From Hypomesus transpacificus (taxonomy: Eukaryota; Chordata; Actinopteri; Osmeriformes; Osmeridae): a stretch of DNA of 64,000 nt. Made by a program: the position numbers and the translations under genes. Below, piece by piece: positions 13,203-45,147 of the stretch. The stretch lies in assembly GCF_021917145.1 (NCBI RefSeq), contig NC_061067.1, positions 1,662,596 through 1,726,595 on the forward strand, given 5' to 3'. Position 1 is the first letter of the stretch, and each line of letters starts with the position of its first letter. The notes under the pieces were generated by a model that saw nothing but the letters and a program-made list of their open reading frames with translations, made no database searches and was not told the origin of the DNA.

Positions 13203-15007
13203 AGCCTTTATTATGTGTGCGCGAGGGTATCCGGCAGCCGCGTGTGACCTATATTTACCCCACGCGGAAGCAAGGAGGCCCAGCGCTTGCAGTCCAGCAC
13301 CTCTCTTTTGCCGCATGCGCTGAGTTGTGACAGAGAACGTAAATATCGTTAAAAAAGTAACTACCTTCTTGCAATTTAGCCTAATGTACCTCGTGGTGTT
13401 GTTCACTGATGTGTTTTACAGAAACAACTTCTGCTGATGGCGATAACGTCTTCTGCGAACACCACCACTGAACAAGGATTGGGTGCTGATTTCGACATGT
13501 TCTGTTTTTAGGTGTGGAGGAAGGAGGAGAAGTTAAAGGCGACCCCATCATAGGCCTCAGAGAAGGCCAACTCATTTTACATTTCATGAATTATTAAAAT
13601 GTTTATATCATTCCCATATGAGATAAGCCAAGTTGTTTTATTTGAAAGTGCATAATCAGTGTGTGTTTATTGTTTTTGAGTTTACGATTAAAGGAGATTT
13701 ATGCTGAATTATTACATCATCACCAGTTATAAACCATAGATTGTTAGAATATATATATTTTGTAGATTGGACCTGTAAACTTAAAATATATGTAAATTCC
13801 ATAAATTGGCATTTAATCTATAAAATGTAATCTTAATCAAAACCAATAGGCCTATAGGCCCATAACTATCCGGCAGTTTCTTCATGCAGTGTCCTTCAAT
13901 CCTTGGATATACCTGTCGCTCCGTCTTGTCCTGGTACTATTCTGCCGAGATTGGCGGTTGTTGGGCCGGGTAGATGAAGGGGGATGTGCCCGTGGAACAG
14001 CCCTGCAAGGAACCCCAAAAAACAATAAGCCACTGCGCGAACTCTTAACACTCTCCCATCAGTTGTAAAAGTGCCCCCTGATTAGATCAAATGCCCGAAG
14101 AGCTAGATGAATCGTTAGATCGATAGAGCAACATAATTCCAAATTTACGCTTAAATATCCATCAAAACATGAATGATGTAACATCTGGTGTTATAGACAA
14201 CCCCACAGCGTGCGCAAGTGATCAAGAACGTGTAGGTTTATTGCATGGAAGATAGCTGAAAGTTTCAGTTGCAAACTAATGAGAAATCTTGTGTATGGAA
14301 GAACATAAATTGTAATTTGCTCATAGGAGTTGAACACAACATCGTGGAAGAAGTTTTGGCAACAACTGAAGCTGGGGAATAAAATGTTTATTTTGGTCAA
14401 TGTGCATTTTCATATTTTGTCTCAGATTGTGTCCAGACTACTGATCCAATGAAGAACTTTCAGACAAATCTGCAAATATGCTATAGTGGGTTTAGAAGAA
14501 GTCACGTGGGCTACGTTGGGTGGTTGCGGGAGTGCTCTTCAATGCGGCCTGAGGGGGAAAACCATGTAGCCTAGTCGAGTACTCGCGGCTGGTCACGGAG
14601 CTCAGCGCGATTTTGAAGATGATCTGAAGGAACATGGACAGGATTTAATGTGTTATGTGTGCTTATTTAACATTTACTGACAAATAACAATTACATTTCT
14701 TGTAAACTTTAAAATCGATTTTATTCATACAGGCTGATATTGTAACTGACGAAGTGCTGTAGGCTGGTGAAATGGCCATAGCTGTGAAATATTCTTTGTG
14801 TTGCTTGTCATGAGACTCTTCAATCTATACCACACGGCCAAAGTTCAGGTTGCAGTCGCAGTTCATGTTACTTAAGTGTAGATATCTTCAATAACTTTCC
14901 AACAGTTGCATTTCTAAATCAGTCAACATCTCGAAGTTATGAGTGACCTAAAGTTTAAGGGACTCGAGCTAGCTCTGAAAAGGTAGCACTACTTCAGATT
15001 TATTATT

Positions 15008-15075
15008 AAGCCCTCTGTGACATGCTTGCGTGTAAAAAGGGCTGTAGAAATAGATTTGATTTGATTTGATTATAA
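15008..15075 (+). repeat. 3' tail of a teleost SINE/LINE-type element
   Basis: The sequence 'GTGTAAAAAGGGCTGTAGAA' is followed by a short (TTTGA)n run. This arrangement (a GGGCT-containing tail ending in a pentamer microsatellite) is typical of 3' ends of widespread fish retroposons. Only the tail is present, so the element is a truncated fossil. Confidence 0.5.
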
Positions 15076-18000
15076 AATGGACCGACATGGAGTCTTTGTT
15101 TTGACTTGGCTGGAGCAATTGTTTTGCTGTTTGATTATTATTATTAATATAAGTGGAGTTTATTTGAGTAATCATAGGAAATTATTTTACGATAAATACT
15201 ATTTGTTATTATAACAATATCTTATTTTGGGTATTTTTAATGTTTAATTCTTCTTTGAAAGCACAGAAGAAGGTATTCTGAAACATTCTCGTGAAGCATA
15301 AAGGTTATAGGAACAGCTGGAAGTGTAGAATTTTTGCCTGTCAGTTTTCATTTTTTGTTTCACAAAATAAAAAACGTATCTTAAAATGCTCTAGCAACCC
15401 GACATTATTAAAATCTTCTTTCTCAAAGTTATTGATGCAATCTAGTTAAAATAGTTTGCTTTTGTTAGTGTCGCATGTGCATGATAGCTGAGAAGTGGTT
15501 ACTTTGTACTGAAACGGTGGTCATAGTGGTAAAGGGATAGATATGCACTTCTGACCATTGATCTTCTGCAATGTCTTTGGATAAAAGCGTCTGGTAATTT
15601 AATACAAATGCAAAATGTTACTAATAGGCTTACGTAAATAACCTCAGACTCTGCTGTGTTGACTTTACATAGAAGTTTATACAATGTCTTTGGAGGACAT
15701 TGTAGAGACGACTTAGGCCTACAATATGTGCATATAGGCCAATTTCCAACATGGCTCATTATTGCATATCAAATCAAAATGAAATCAAACATTTTTTACA
15801 AGCTCTATCACATACGCCCATAGAACACAGAGCACCGAAACCAACCTAAACCCTCAAGGAAACAAAAAAAAGATACTTGGGAGGATCAGTTCAACAAGGG
15901 CTCCCCTCCGCTGAGACGCTTGGTGATACAGAGAGGTGCAGACCAAGGTAGCCTTAATTGTACAGGATTTATAAACCCCTCTCTGCCCTACCTAGACCAG
16001 ACCGTTTTTTTCAAAACTATTCAATGTGTATTTTAAGAAATATACTACAAGAAAACGTGGGCTTCTCCCACTATATTTCGGTTATCAGGTTTGTGGTTCA
16101 TTGTAATAGCTCCAACGCCTGCATTCTCATCAATTAATAGCGGACACGCCATTGTTTGAAGGGAGGGACGTGTCCGCGTCCGCGTGCCCGCCTACGGGCA
16201 TTTAGGAACAATCGGGTCCTGGGTTGACCTTTGCCCTCTCATACCACAGAAACAGGCTTATGGCGCTGCGGAAGCTGGATGGAAGCCACGGAACAAAAAC
16301 AACAGTCTAACGTTTAAATACCTCTCAACATGGGACCAACATATTCATTTCATTTTAAATCTCAAACTGAAACACGAAAACACCACACACACCTTTCACC
16401 TAACGGCGTCAACGTTCATTGATCTACACATACTCTATATGAAATTGTGAAGTATAATCTATAGGCTAGATACATCGGTAGGTCTATAAGCGCTATCATT
16501 ATAGGAACGTGTTCATATGGGGGTGATGTCTCCGGGAAAACGTTTGATGAGAAACTCTTGAAAGCCTCCAGTCTGCATGTCATCAGATACAGAACAAATG
16601 AAGGGTCTAATATTCAAATTTCTTCAATGCTTTTATATATGCCTATGTAACGTCAGTTCAGCTACAATAATTCCCATACCTGCAGGATATAACTATGGAG
16701 ACGAGTCGATTGTTATTAGAAGACCTTTTTCTTTCGTAAACTGCAGTTAGAAATATAATAGGGCACTTGGCCGTCTGGAACATCTCCAACTCAGGTTTCA
16801 GCCAATTTTTTCGACCACTGCTTTAAATTGGGCATTCATCTAAAGGGACAAAAGGTAAAAGCAAAGAGATTCAAGCATCATTGTTCCGAACCCTCGCGGC
16901 TATGTCAAGCCTTTAATAAGCCATGGAAGGTTTTTTTTCCTTTAGACGACCATCTAATTTACGCTTCACAAAATCAAAAATTATGAAAAAAAACCCTTAT
17001 CTATGAGATGACCCCCCATCCCGTGCCCGGATTTCCGGTTTTAATCAGATCTTTACGTTACGCTGTCTGTTCATTTCTAGGTTAGTTGGAGTGAAGCTTG
17101 TTTGCAAAGTAATTGGACCCACACTATTCCCCTGGGAATAAGACTCAAAGTATGCTGTCGAATGATTCCTACTTGAAGCTATAAAATACGTGATAGTCTA
17201 TTGCTCGTTTGTGACTTTGGGATTTAAGATTAGAGCATACACTGTCAAATGTTAAAATATTTTAGGGGGGAGGTCGAGCAAATTATTCGGTGGGTTTACT
17301 ACGATAATGCATTAAATGGTCTTCTATTCGTGTCAGCAGGGGTTCCGGTTGCAATTAAGGAGAACAAATATATAGCCTAACCTTCTAACTAGACTATCAC
17401 GTTGTAACTTGTCACTATCACTCTACAATCACGCAGCCTACATGGTAGAGCAGTGTGAACTTATCATTAGGGCACGGGCCTATATATCTTTTTACCAATG
17501 TTGCCTTTTATGGAAACATGTTCTTCACACTTTGATATTTTGGCGTTCAGATGTCCTTTTGTTTGTTAAGCCTAAGTATTTTAGGAATACACTATCATTA
17601 GTCTAAATAAGACCATTCTTCACAGACTGCTCGACCTTTTCCTGTAGGCAAAGGTCTGTATATTTCGACGCGTCCATTGGGTTATTTTATAGAAGCTGAG
17701 ATAATTCGTCCATCGCTGCAGAATGCAACAGTTAATGCTCGTTGTGTTGGTGTGAGTTGAATGTTTATGAAGTATCTCTCTTCTTCATGGTCAGAGAATA
17801 TTCTCTGACAAGTTTCCATGTTGGAAATTAGATAATTAGCCAAAACTATAGCAATTTCTTCAGTCAACCCTTCTGTAGGTATAATTAGCCTAAGAGGCCT
17901 GAATGTGTTAGTCTAAAGTACAGATTTTTGCATAGTGAGCCCTTCGACCTTCAGATATGACTTAAATGTTACTTAAATTGCGAGCCCTTTACACCATAAA

Positions 18001-21000
18001 TAATTTCAATTAAATAAATGTGTAATTCTATGGCATAGTGTTTAAAATGGTGTTGTCCGTTTTGTTCCTCAGCTACACCGAACGCACCTCGAGGATTAAT
18101 TGGAAAAGTATAAATCGTCTGGCAAATGAGAGCTGTGGTCAACTCTGAGTTGGGCCAATGCTCATTATTTTATTTTATTTATTTTATCTTGGACGGGCTA
18201 CCCTACACTTAAATGTGATAGGTGACTTTATTGCACTCACCAGTCGTTAAATTTACAATTAATCTTGTGTCCAATTGCGCAATTTGGGCCAAGCCTAAAT
18301 TGTAGGCCTATCTGTATTAGGATAAACTGCGTCGGTATAAGTTAACTAGCCTATAGTAATCATTTCCCAATAAACAACTTGTTTGAGACCTAACACATTT
18401 TAATGGTGTGGAGTTTGGATTACGACATGCTGATGGTCTTGGTCTTATCTTTAGAATGATTATGGACCGATATTTAATAGCCTAAAAAACATTTATGGGT
18501 TAATAAGCAGTCATGGCAATCGAAATCAACAAATCACGGAGCGAAACCAACGATATAAGATTGATATTAAACGTTTGTTTTGCGTTTCTAAAGACGAAAA
18601 AAATAAAAAATATAGAAAGTTAGGCCAAATTATAATTAGAAATCTGACCATGTAGAGCCAAAGTTGAAAACACATAGGCGACCAATACTGTAGAGTATTT
18701 TGCTTATTTAAAAATCCGTTTACTCTTTTCCTAAAACAAAGGTAGCCTAATCTTAACGGTGGCCCGTCTATCAAGACGACTGAATGACAATGTGTAGCCT
18801 CTATACACAAAACATCATTCTAATATGACACACATCGCGGGAATCAAAAGAATGTTCAAATATGTTTTAAATTCGTCAATAAAAACCTCAAAAACATCTG
18901 TTGTTGTATATTAGTTGGTTGGCTAGATGTGCGTGCCTAGTTTGGCGTAAATCATATGCTTACATAATAGGTAGGCTAACATCCACTGTAACATTTTCTG
19001 CAGGAATCGGCTGTTGAATTGCAATAGCCTATCGGTGTGAATGAATTATTCGGAGGTGTTTATGCAGCACTATATTGCTGTTACTAGGCTTTATGATGGC
19101 CGTGTATGGATTATTATCGAGGGATTGTATTACTTTTTCCATTTGTGGAATTAAATGACATGAAGCCAACGAATTTGGAGACTATGTTGCCTTCTCCAAC
19201 AGCTTTCAACGCTGATGGCCAATGCCGGTCCTATCAAGGTTTGGGCGACGAATTCGCCCTTCATAATATCCCATGCAAAACAACTAAACTTGGCAAATGT
19301 TCATTTTAAAAGTTAAGAGTAGCACACTGTCTAGCACACTGAAAGACAGAGATGGAACTAAAAAAAATTCGGACGCTTGTTCGTCTTTCAGGTCCTGGTC
19401 AAAGCCTCTAAGCGATTTTGCAGTCTATTGTCGCCGTCCTCCGGTCACTTAGAGTAGTGATGAGCGGTCTTAAAGGGGATGTCTAGGAAACCGGAAAGAA
19501 AATTTAAGGTGGATCCACAGAGATACTGAGGCAGCATCTTGGAACTTAGAAGTGACCCATGGGGCACGCGCCTGGCCTGTTTGAAAGCCATGGCAGTTTG
19601 TAATGTTTTAACGATATTATTGGTCATAAAATATCATTATGTTGATATTTCATTTTCGTATCAGGGGTTAACTGCCCTATAGCTGATAATAACCTAACGT
19701 GCTATGGTAAACTATGTTGTTGGCAACATGACTGTTCAGGAAATTGAATGAAATAGATATAGAAAAAGGAAGGCGTACAAAAAGAAACCGTTTTCCCGTT
19801 GGTCTAGGCAGCTACAGGATGTGATTTTTATTTCAGAAACCTGTTTAAACCTAACATGTAGCAGGCCTGTTTGCCTGCTTTTAATTTGGTTCCCTCTACT
19901 CTCATTCAGAAACAACACAGTAAACCCCTGTTAAACTCTAAAGACGATGAGAACGATGAGGACGTTGCCTACTACAGTAGTATATCACTCACGATGGAGT
20001 CATAAATTAACAGGACGTCTAACCGAAAAGCTATGCAGAAACGGGATTTATTTCTTTTTTATGTTGTGGTTGGGATATTAATGTTTTGCTTTATGGTTAA
20101 TGGTTAGGCAGGCTATAAATACGGCAAATATACATAGTTTAGGCTACTTCACTGACCAGCCAATCCATATCTCGCGAGCCTATCCCACATGTTGACTCGG
20201 CGGATTTCGCTGGAAATTGTATCTTCGTGGTGAATCCTTTTCATTTGAAACGATAAGTAGCTGTATATCTCTCCTATAACATCCTTGTGGTTTAAGTCTA
20301 ATTACGCTTCTATATTTAGCCTGAACGCTACAAGCAGATTATGGCTTCTCTATAGTAAGATTAGCACAACCTTTAATAAATAATAAACTGCTAGTGGAAC
20401 AGTATAGCCTATTTCCTGCAGCAGGCTATACTTTCTCCCCTCATCTTTAGTAAAGGTCAGTGGCAAAGATATGATAAAAAGTAAGCTTGGCTACGGGGTA
20501 ATTAATCAGAAAAATATGATGATTATAAAGAGAATCATACATTTTTCTTTCTGAGTTGGGGCGGACAATTGTCCAACCATTAGGCTACATTCTCATGTAG
20601 GAATATTTCATGGTCGGTTAACCGTTTATTTTCCTACTGTTGCCTAATAGGCATAGGTAAAACATATTATAGCCAGTGCCATAAAACAACATAATTAACT
20701 TCATACCATATCACAATGTTTTCAATTAAGTGCTATATCCTTAAAAAAAAGCTAAGCAACTAAATGAGATTGGTGGCATACATAACAAGTTGACCGAGTT
20801 GAATTTAAAGATCTTTAGCGTTTAAATAGGTTGTGACTTGTGTTGCGCTCTTAGGCCTACTTGATTTACAAAAAGATAATGGATTTGTGAAATACCTTTA
20901 ATGCAGTCTGTCCATATCTCAAGAGAATGCACGTATTTATTGTTGTAACTATCGTGATTAGCCTAACGACTGGCATTTAAGATAGCCTATTTGATTTTCA

Positions 21001-22227
21001 GCGACTTTTTTGGGATGATATCTGAAAATGAGGTCAGACTTTGAAAACAAATGGAATTTGGGAAAGACGTGGGCCTACATCCATGTTATAGTTTAAACTA
21101 GACCGTGTGTCGTGTTGACCACCTGTGACACGTTTGGGTCCAGTGTGACCATGTCATCACCTCTGCTCTCTCCCTGCTCAAGTCATCATTGTTTGGATTC
21201 TTCCCAAGGTCAGAAAATGAACGTATTTTTGACCTGTCTCATTTATTTATGTTTTAATTTTAATTTAATTTCACTTTAGGTCATTGGTTACTCAAACAGC
21301 CATGGAAGCTGTAGACATAGGCTATTGGCCTATAAAATCAAACTTTTTTTCTTTCCATAGACCTATTATATATAAGGTCTGTGTGCGCGTAGGTGTGTGT
21401 GCATGGGGCATGTTATTACCCTATTCTTCTCAAGTGAATTGAAGTCCGGCTTTGCATACAGTAGCCTATAGTCTGCCGACGTATTGCACCTTTTCGAGGG
21501 GTGATGGTGTGATATTCTGAAAACACCGCTCTCCCTCATCAGATTGTCCCTTGAAACCTGCCTGCCTCTAATATTCATCACCACTACGTCGCTTGTAACA
21601 CTGCATCAGAGTCAACTGTGTTCTACGGTACAATTTAACCAGACAAATGCATCGTTCTTATTCGCGAAGACTGCTACTCGTGTGTCTTGTGATGGTCGAC
21701 TTCTGCAGCGCTGCTATAAAACGCTCTTCAGGAACAAGCATGCTGATCGGTTTGTAACCAGTTTATTCTATTTAGACTATAGTCTATTGGGCTATCGGTG
21801 GCATGGACTTGGCTATCCCTTTCGGCTAACAATCGCAAATTGAACAAAATGTAATAATAAAAAAGTTCTAATAATAGGCTAAATTAAAAAAAAGCCCAAA
21901 TTTACTCTGGTTTTCACAGGGTCGACGTGGGGTTGTCTGTGCGTTTACGCAACCCCGGTTTGGGGCCGTTTTGACAAAACACCGTATGATGAAGAAGTGA
22001 ACCCTGCCGTCTGCTGTCACCCGTGTCTTGCTCAGGGGTGAGTGTTTAAACGAAGCTGTTTGAAAGAAAAGAAACGTTTTTAAGATGCTGTTGGGGTAAG
22101 CTTTTAGTAAATAATAGTTGTACGATATACGCCTAGTTGCTGTATAGGCTCTAATTCCGAGGCAATAGCCTACAGCCAAATGGGAAGATTTTCTAGACAA
22201 TTATTGAATGCTTAGATTTTATTTTTT

Positions 22228-22230
<3 letters not shown>

Positions 22231-22282
<52 letters not shown>

Positions 22283-22283
22283 G
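22231..22283. repeat. (GT)n followed by poly-G
   Basis: About 35 bases of GT repeats followed by a run of G. Poly-G length is likely to be unreliable in sequencing. Confidence 0.9.
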
Positions 22284-22925
22284 TGGTATTCATGGAACTC
22301 CTAATCTTACCCCAACTACGGTGCTCTTGGCGAAAAAACACATAACCTAGTGTCACACATAGGAATTTGTAAAGCCACACCAGTCGCATTCTGTTAATAA
22401 ACTGGATTGCTCGACCTATATTCCCTTTTAGAGCCTATGGGGAACTTGGCGTTTTATCCACTAAAATATTCACCCGTGTGCTTAAAACCACAGCCTTGTA
22501 GGTGTTTTGTCAGTAATAACGAGATTGCCAATTCCTGTTGTTGGGCGCTTTTACGTCGAAGATTCCAGACTGGAGCGTTGTCCAGGCGGAGGTGTAGGCC
22601 TAACTGCAGTGACCTGGTTGACCGACAGGTGACGAGGAAGTGTCTTCATGGCTCCGTCCTTGTTGGGTCAGACCTCGCCGGGCAGAGGTGAGCTGCCGGT
22701 CACCGGTCATTTTACTTAACCTTTTTTATTAACAGTCGCGGGTATAGACTTTTTAGACTTTGTATCACTTCTGTAAATATATTTTGCACATAGTTGTCGT
22801 CAATGTAAAAACTTTAATGTAAATTAAAGTTTAGTATTTTGTCAATGTTTTGTAAATGTTAAATACTGTCTTAATGTAAGAATGGATGATGTGGTTTATT
22901 TTATTTTTATTAGGATTTCTGACAG

Positions 22926-22993
22926 GGAAGACAGGGGTAACGTTGCAACTGTAACCCAGCAAAGGCGTCACCAGCCAGTCTTCAAGCCTGATG
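22926..22993 (+). CDS. Candidate 5' exon of the pkd1l1-like gene
   Basis: A 68-bp segment flanked by an acceptor (…TTTCTGACAG) and a donor (GATG|GTATAA). It is open in the frame ending '…QPVFKPD' and finishes in phase 1, exactly the phase needed by the first firmly assigned exon at 23387. A possible preceding exon ends at 22687 (CAGAG|GTGAGC) with the matching phase 2. The sequence itself is not recognisable, so the support is splice-site and phase consistency only. The true N-terminus and signal peptide of the protein were not identified. Confidence 0.4.
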
Positions 22994-23164
22994 GTATAAA
23001 AATGTATAACATTGTGTTAATTTAGAAGTTAACATTTAGTCTTATATCAACCTGTTGATCTGTGTAGTCCTGCTTACGTTTTGGGGCTGAGGGATGAACT
23101 TGTGTATGTTTGACTAATGTAAACTACTAACCACTCGTAACACATGTAGCCTACCCAACTTGCA

Positions 23165-23345
23165 GTCTTGTGTGTGGTAGGGCTATGTCAGAGTTAAATT
23201 GTGGTCTCGTGTTTGGTAGGGCTATGTCAGAGTTAAATTGTGGTCTTGTGTGTGGTAGGGCTATGTCAGAGTTAAATTGTGGTCTTGTGTGTGGTAGGGC
23301 TATGTCAGAGTTATATTGTGGTCTTGTGTGTGGTATGTCAGAGTT
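23165..23345. repeat. 39-bp minisatellite, about 4.5 copies
   Basis: Unit built around 'GTAGGGCTATGTCAGAGTTA'; copies are nearly identical, the last ones carry small deletions. It lies in the presumed intron just upstream of the first firm pkd1l1-like exon. The unit length divides by three, so the frame stays open (repeated 'GRAMSELNCGLV'), but this is not a coding signal. Confidence 0.9.
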
Positions 23346-23386
23346 TAGCCGTGTGTTTACGGTGCTGTCTATCCTGTGTTTCCCAG

Positions 23387-42481
<19,095 letters not shown>

Positions 42482-42873
42482 CTCAGCAGGAAGGCTGACT
42501 GTCCACACTACCAGCATGTAGTTAAATCAACTGGTCTGGATGTTTTTACTCCTGGTCCTTGGATTGATTTATCGTAGCAATACCATGAATTACTGGGTAC
42601 AGATGTACTGATATGATATAGTTTTTTTCTTTCTTAATATAAGATATGTATGAACAATGTTCTTTGAAACTGCTGACTAATTATTAAAAAAAGTTAAAAA
42701 TTCATGTCGCTCAGATTATGCGTTCCAAGGGGTAAAAAAAGTTTGGCGTGCGTTCCCACTTTGTATTTTTATTACCTGCAACGATAAAGTTGTTTTCCAA
42801 GTTCTTCGACTTTCACGAAATTATTTGCACAAATTGTACCTGGTCCAACTAGCTTCTGTATCCTAAGAACCGT
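42482..42873. other. pkd1l1 3' UTR and short intergenic gap
   Basis: Only about 690 bases separate the pkd1l1 stop from the pdia4 start. An ATTAAA at 42683-42688 is a candidate polyadenylation signal for pkd1l1. No other gene is seen. Confidence 0.5.
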
Positions 42874-42929
42874 CCAATAACACCGTCCGACGTGCAGGTC
42901 TGGGGAGTTGAGTGGCGATAGATGATTGG
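42874..42929 (+). promoter_or_regulatory. Pair of ER-stress-element-like sites upstream of pdia4
   Basis: The ERSE consensus is CCAAT-N9-CCACG. At 42874 the sequence reads CCAAT-N9-CGACG (one mismatch). At 42911-42929, inverted, it reads AGTGG-N9-ATTGG (one mismatch to CGTGG-N9-ATTGG). Both have exactly nine spacer bases and lie 240-295 bases before the pdia4 ATG. Mammalian PDIA4/ERp72 is induced by the unfolded protein response through such NF-Y/ATF6 elements, so the position fits. Use is inferred, not shown. Confidence 0.5.
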
Positions 42930-43168
42930 AAGAAAGAGAATGATGACAGCCAATGAGATGGTGGCAAGTCAGACAAGTTCAAGTCGGGAGGTGGGTAGCG
43001 TGTTTCCAGAAGACTGGCATGAAACCGCAGATAACGACCTGATCAACTTTACAACGAACCACGCAGCTGTAATACAACCACTGCAACACTACTTGGATGA
43101 TACCAGTGTAATTAGCTGGATATATTCAGAGAAGCTTCTTGCACAGATAGCATCCGGAATTTCGCACA

Positions 43169-45116
43169 ATGAGGAAAATAGCGTTGCTCTTGATGGTGTT
43201 GCTTGGGGTTGCCCATTTTGCGACAGTTGTCCGTTGTGATGATGGTATGTATTCTGTCCTTAGATATCTAGTCTAGATTTCAGGGTTGCATGAATGCAGT
43301 TGCAACCTTTTTCACCTTTGTTTCCTTAACCATTCGGCTATGTTACGGTGTAGCCCGTCTCGACAGATATCCTGCAATCTAGTTGACGTTATAGTAGCTA
43401 GCTAGCTTGCTAGTTCAGTTACTTTAGCCTACTGATGGTGCACACGTGAATCAAATTAATGTTTTACGAATCCACATAAAACGATAGCTACGTGTTCTGT
43501 AGTTCTTAGAAGTGGTTCTATTTCCTTGCAAACAATGTATTTCTTCTGCCGTTGTCTGTTCTGCCTGTGGCAAACCAAATCTCGGTCCTTGTTGAAGATG
43601 ACGCAGGACTGGACAGCGATAGTGATGCCGATGACACCGAGAGCGATGAGGAAGACGAGGAGACTGATGAAGATGGAGGATCAGAAGTGAAAGAAGAAAA
43701 CGGAGTTCTGGTCTTGACTGACAGCAACTTCGACACCTTCATAGAGGGGAAGGACACCGTGCTCGTTGAGTTTTACGCACCCTGGTGAGTTGACGTTACG
43801 TTTGTCACATGATGAAAATATGGTGCAATTATCGTTATCAGAAAATTATCGTTACCCATTTTTTTCCAAATAAGAAGCTTTGATTGAATCATTTGAGTGG
43901 GGACTTTTGAAAAAAAATTACACAACTTCTAACAAACCTTTTAATTCGACAAATGTTTAGGTGTGGTCACTGCAAGCAGTTTGCACCAGAGTACGAGAAG
44001 ATCGCCCAGTCTCTGAAAAACAGTGACCCTCCTGTCCCTGTGGCCAAGGTGGACGCTACCAAGTCCAGCGCTCTGGGACAGAGGTTTGAGGTGTCTGGTT
44101 ACCCCACCTTCAAAATCCTGAAGAAGGGAGAGGCGGTTGAATATGACGCTGAACGGACAGAGGAAGGTAGGTCTACCATAAGGTCCCTGCCTCTTAGTAA
44201 TCCACTATTATTTATACAACACCTTGTTGGTTTAGGTTATGGGGGGAGGGGATACTGTACAAGAATAATGCAGCCAGGTGAAATGTATTTTGTGGAAAAA
44301 GAGTGGTTTATAAACATCCATCTTGTCTTTTCTGGACGGGCCTTTAATATGACTGTGTGGCAGCCATTTTGGTTCTGACATAATGCGAGTGGTTCTGTGT
44401 TTCAGCCATTGTGGCTCGGGTGAAGGAGGTGTCCCAGCCCGACTGGCAGCCCCCCCCAGAGGCCACGCTGGTTCTGACAAACGACAACTTTGACGTGGTG
44501 GTCAACAACGCTGACATCATCCTGGTGGAGTTCTACGCCCCCTGGTCAGTCTGAAGGGAACACTGCATGGCTAGGGAATATAAACATTTTTACATGACAT
44601 TTAGTCATTTAGCAGACGCTCTTAAGGACACAACGTCATTTGGCACGGCGGGGAATCGATCCGGCAACCTTCTGATTACTAGCCTGACTCCCTCACCGCT
44701 CAGCCATCTGACTCCCCTATAAACAGGAACAGATAAAAAAAATGTATGACTTGACCGAGAAAAATGTCACTAAATGATTCTTCTGCTATCGCTACATGCT
44801 GTATTTCTATGTAACTTTGGATAAGTAGTGTCTGCCGAGTAACAGGAAGTGGTGTTGTGTCACCAGGTGTGGCCACTGTAAGCAGCTGGCTCCTGAGTAC
44901 GAGAAGGCAGCCAAGGAGCTCAGCCTGCGTTCTCCTCCCATCCCCCTGGGCAAGGTGGACGCCACCGTCCAGAGCGACCTGGCCTCCCGCTTCGGGGTGA
45001 CTGGGTATCCCACCTTGAAGATCTTCCGGAAGGGCAAGGCTTTCGATTACAACGGACCCAGAGAGAAGTTTGGTACGTACCTTATGAAGTTTGTGTGTTT
45101 TGCATTAGTTTTTTTT

Positions 45117-45147
<31 letters not shown>

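Larger units (their letters stand above)
8087..22560. other. Intergenic interval without recognisable genes
   Basis: About 14 kb of AT-rich DNA between skida1 and the polycystin gene. I found no frame with a recognisable protein family, no convincing spliced exon series and no clear tRNA. It contains a few microsatellites and many copies of the word TAGGCTA or TAGGCCTA. Given the developmental nature of skida1, conserved non-coding enhancers are possible here, but that needs cross-species alignment. The 5' exons of the polycystin gene may also lie in its distal part. Confidence 0.6.

Noticed and set aside
19106..19309. 67-codon + strand frame in the intergenic interval
   Set aside because: No recognisable domain, no splice partners and ordinary length for AT-rich random DNA.
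8087..22560. Search for a further protein-coding gene in the large gap
   Set aside because: All frames are short, without family motifs or consistent exon chains. I found nothing to support a gene.
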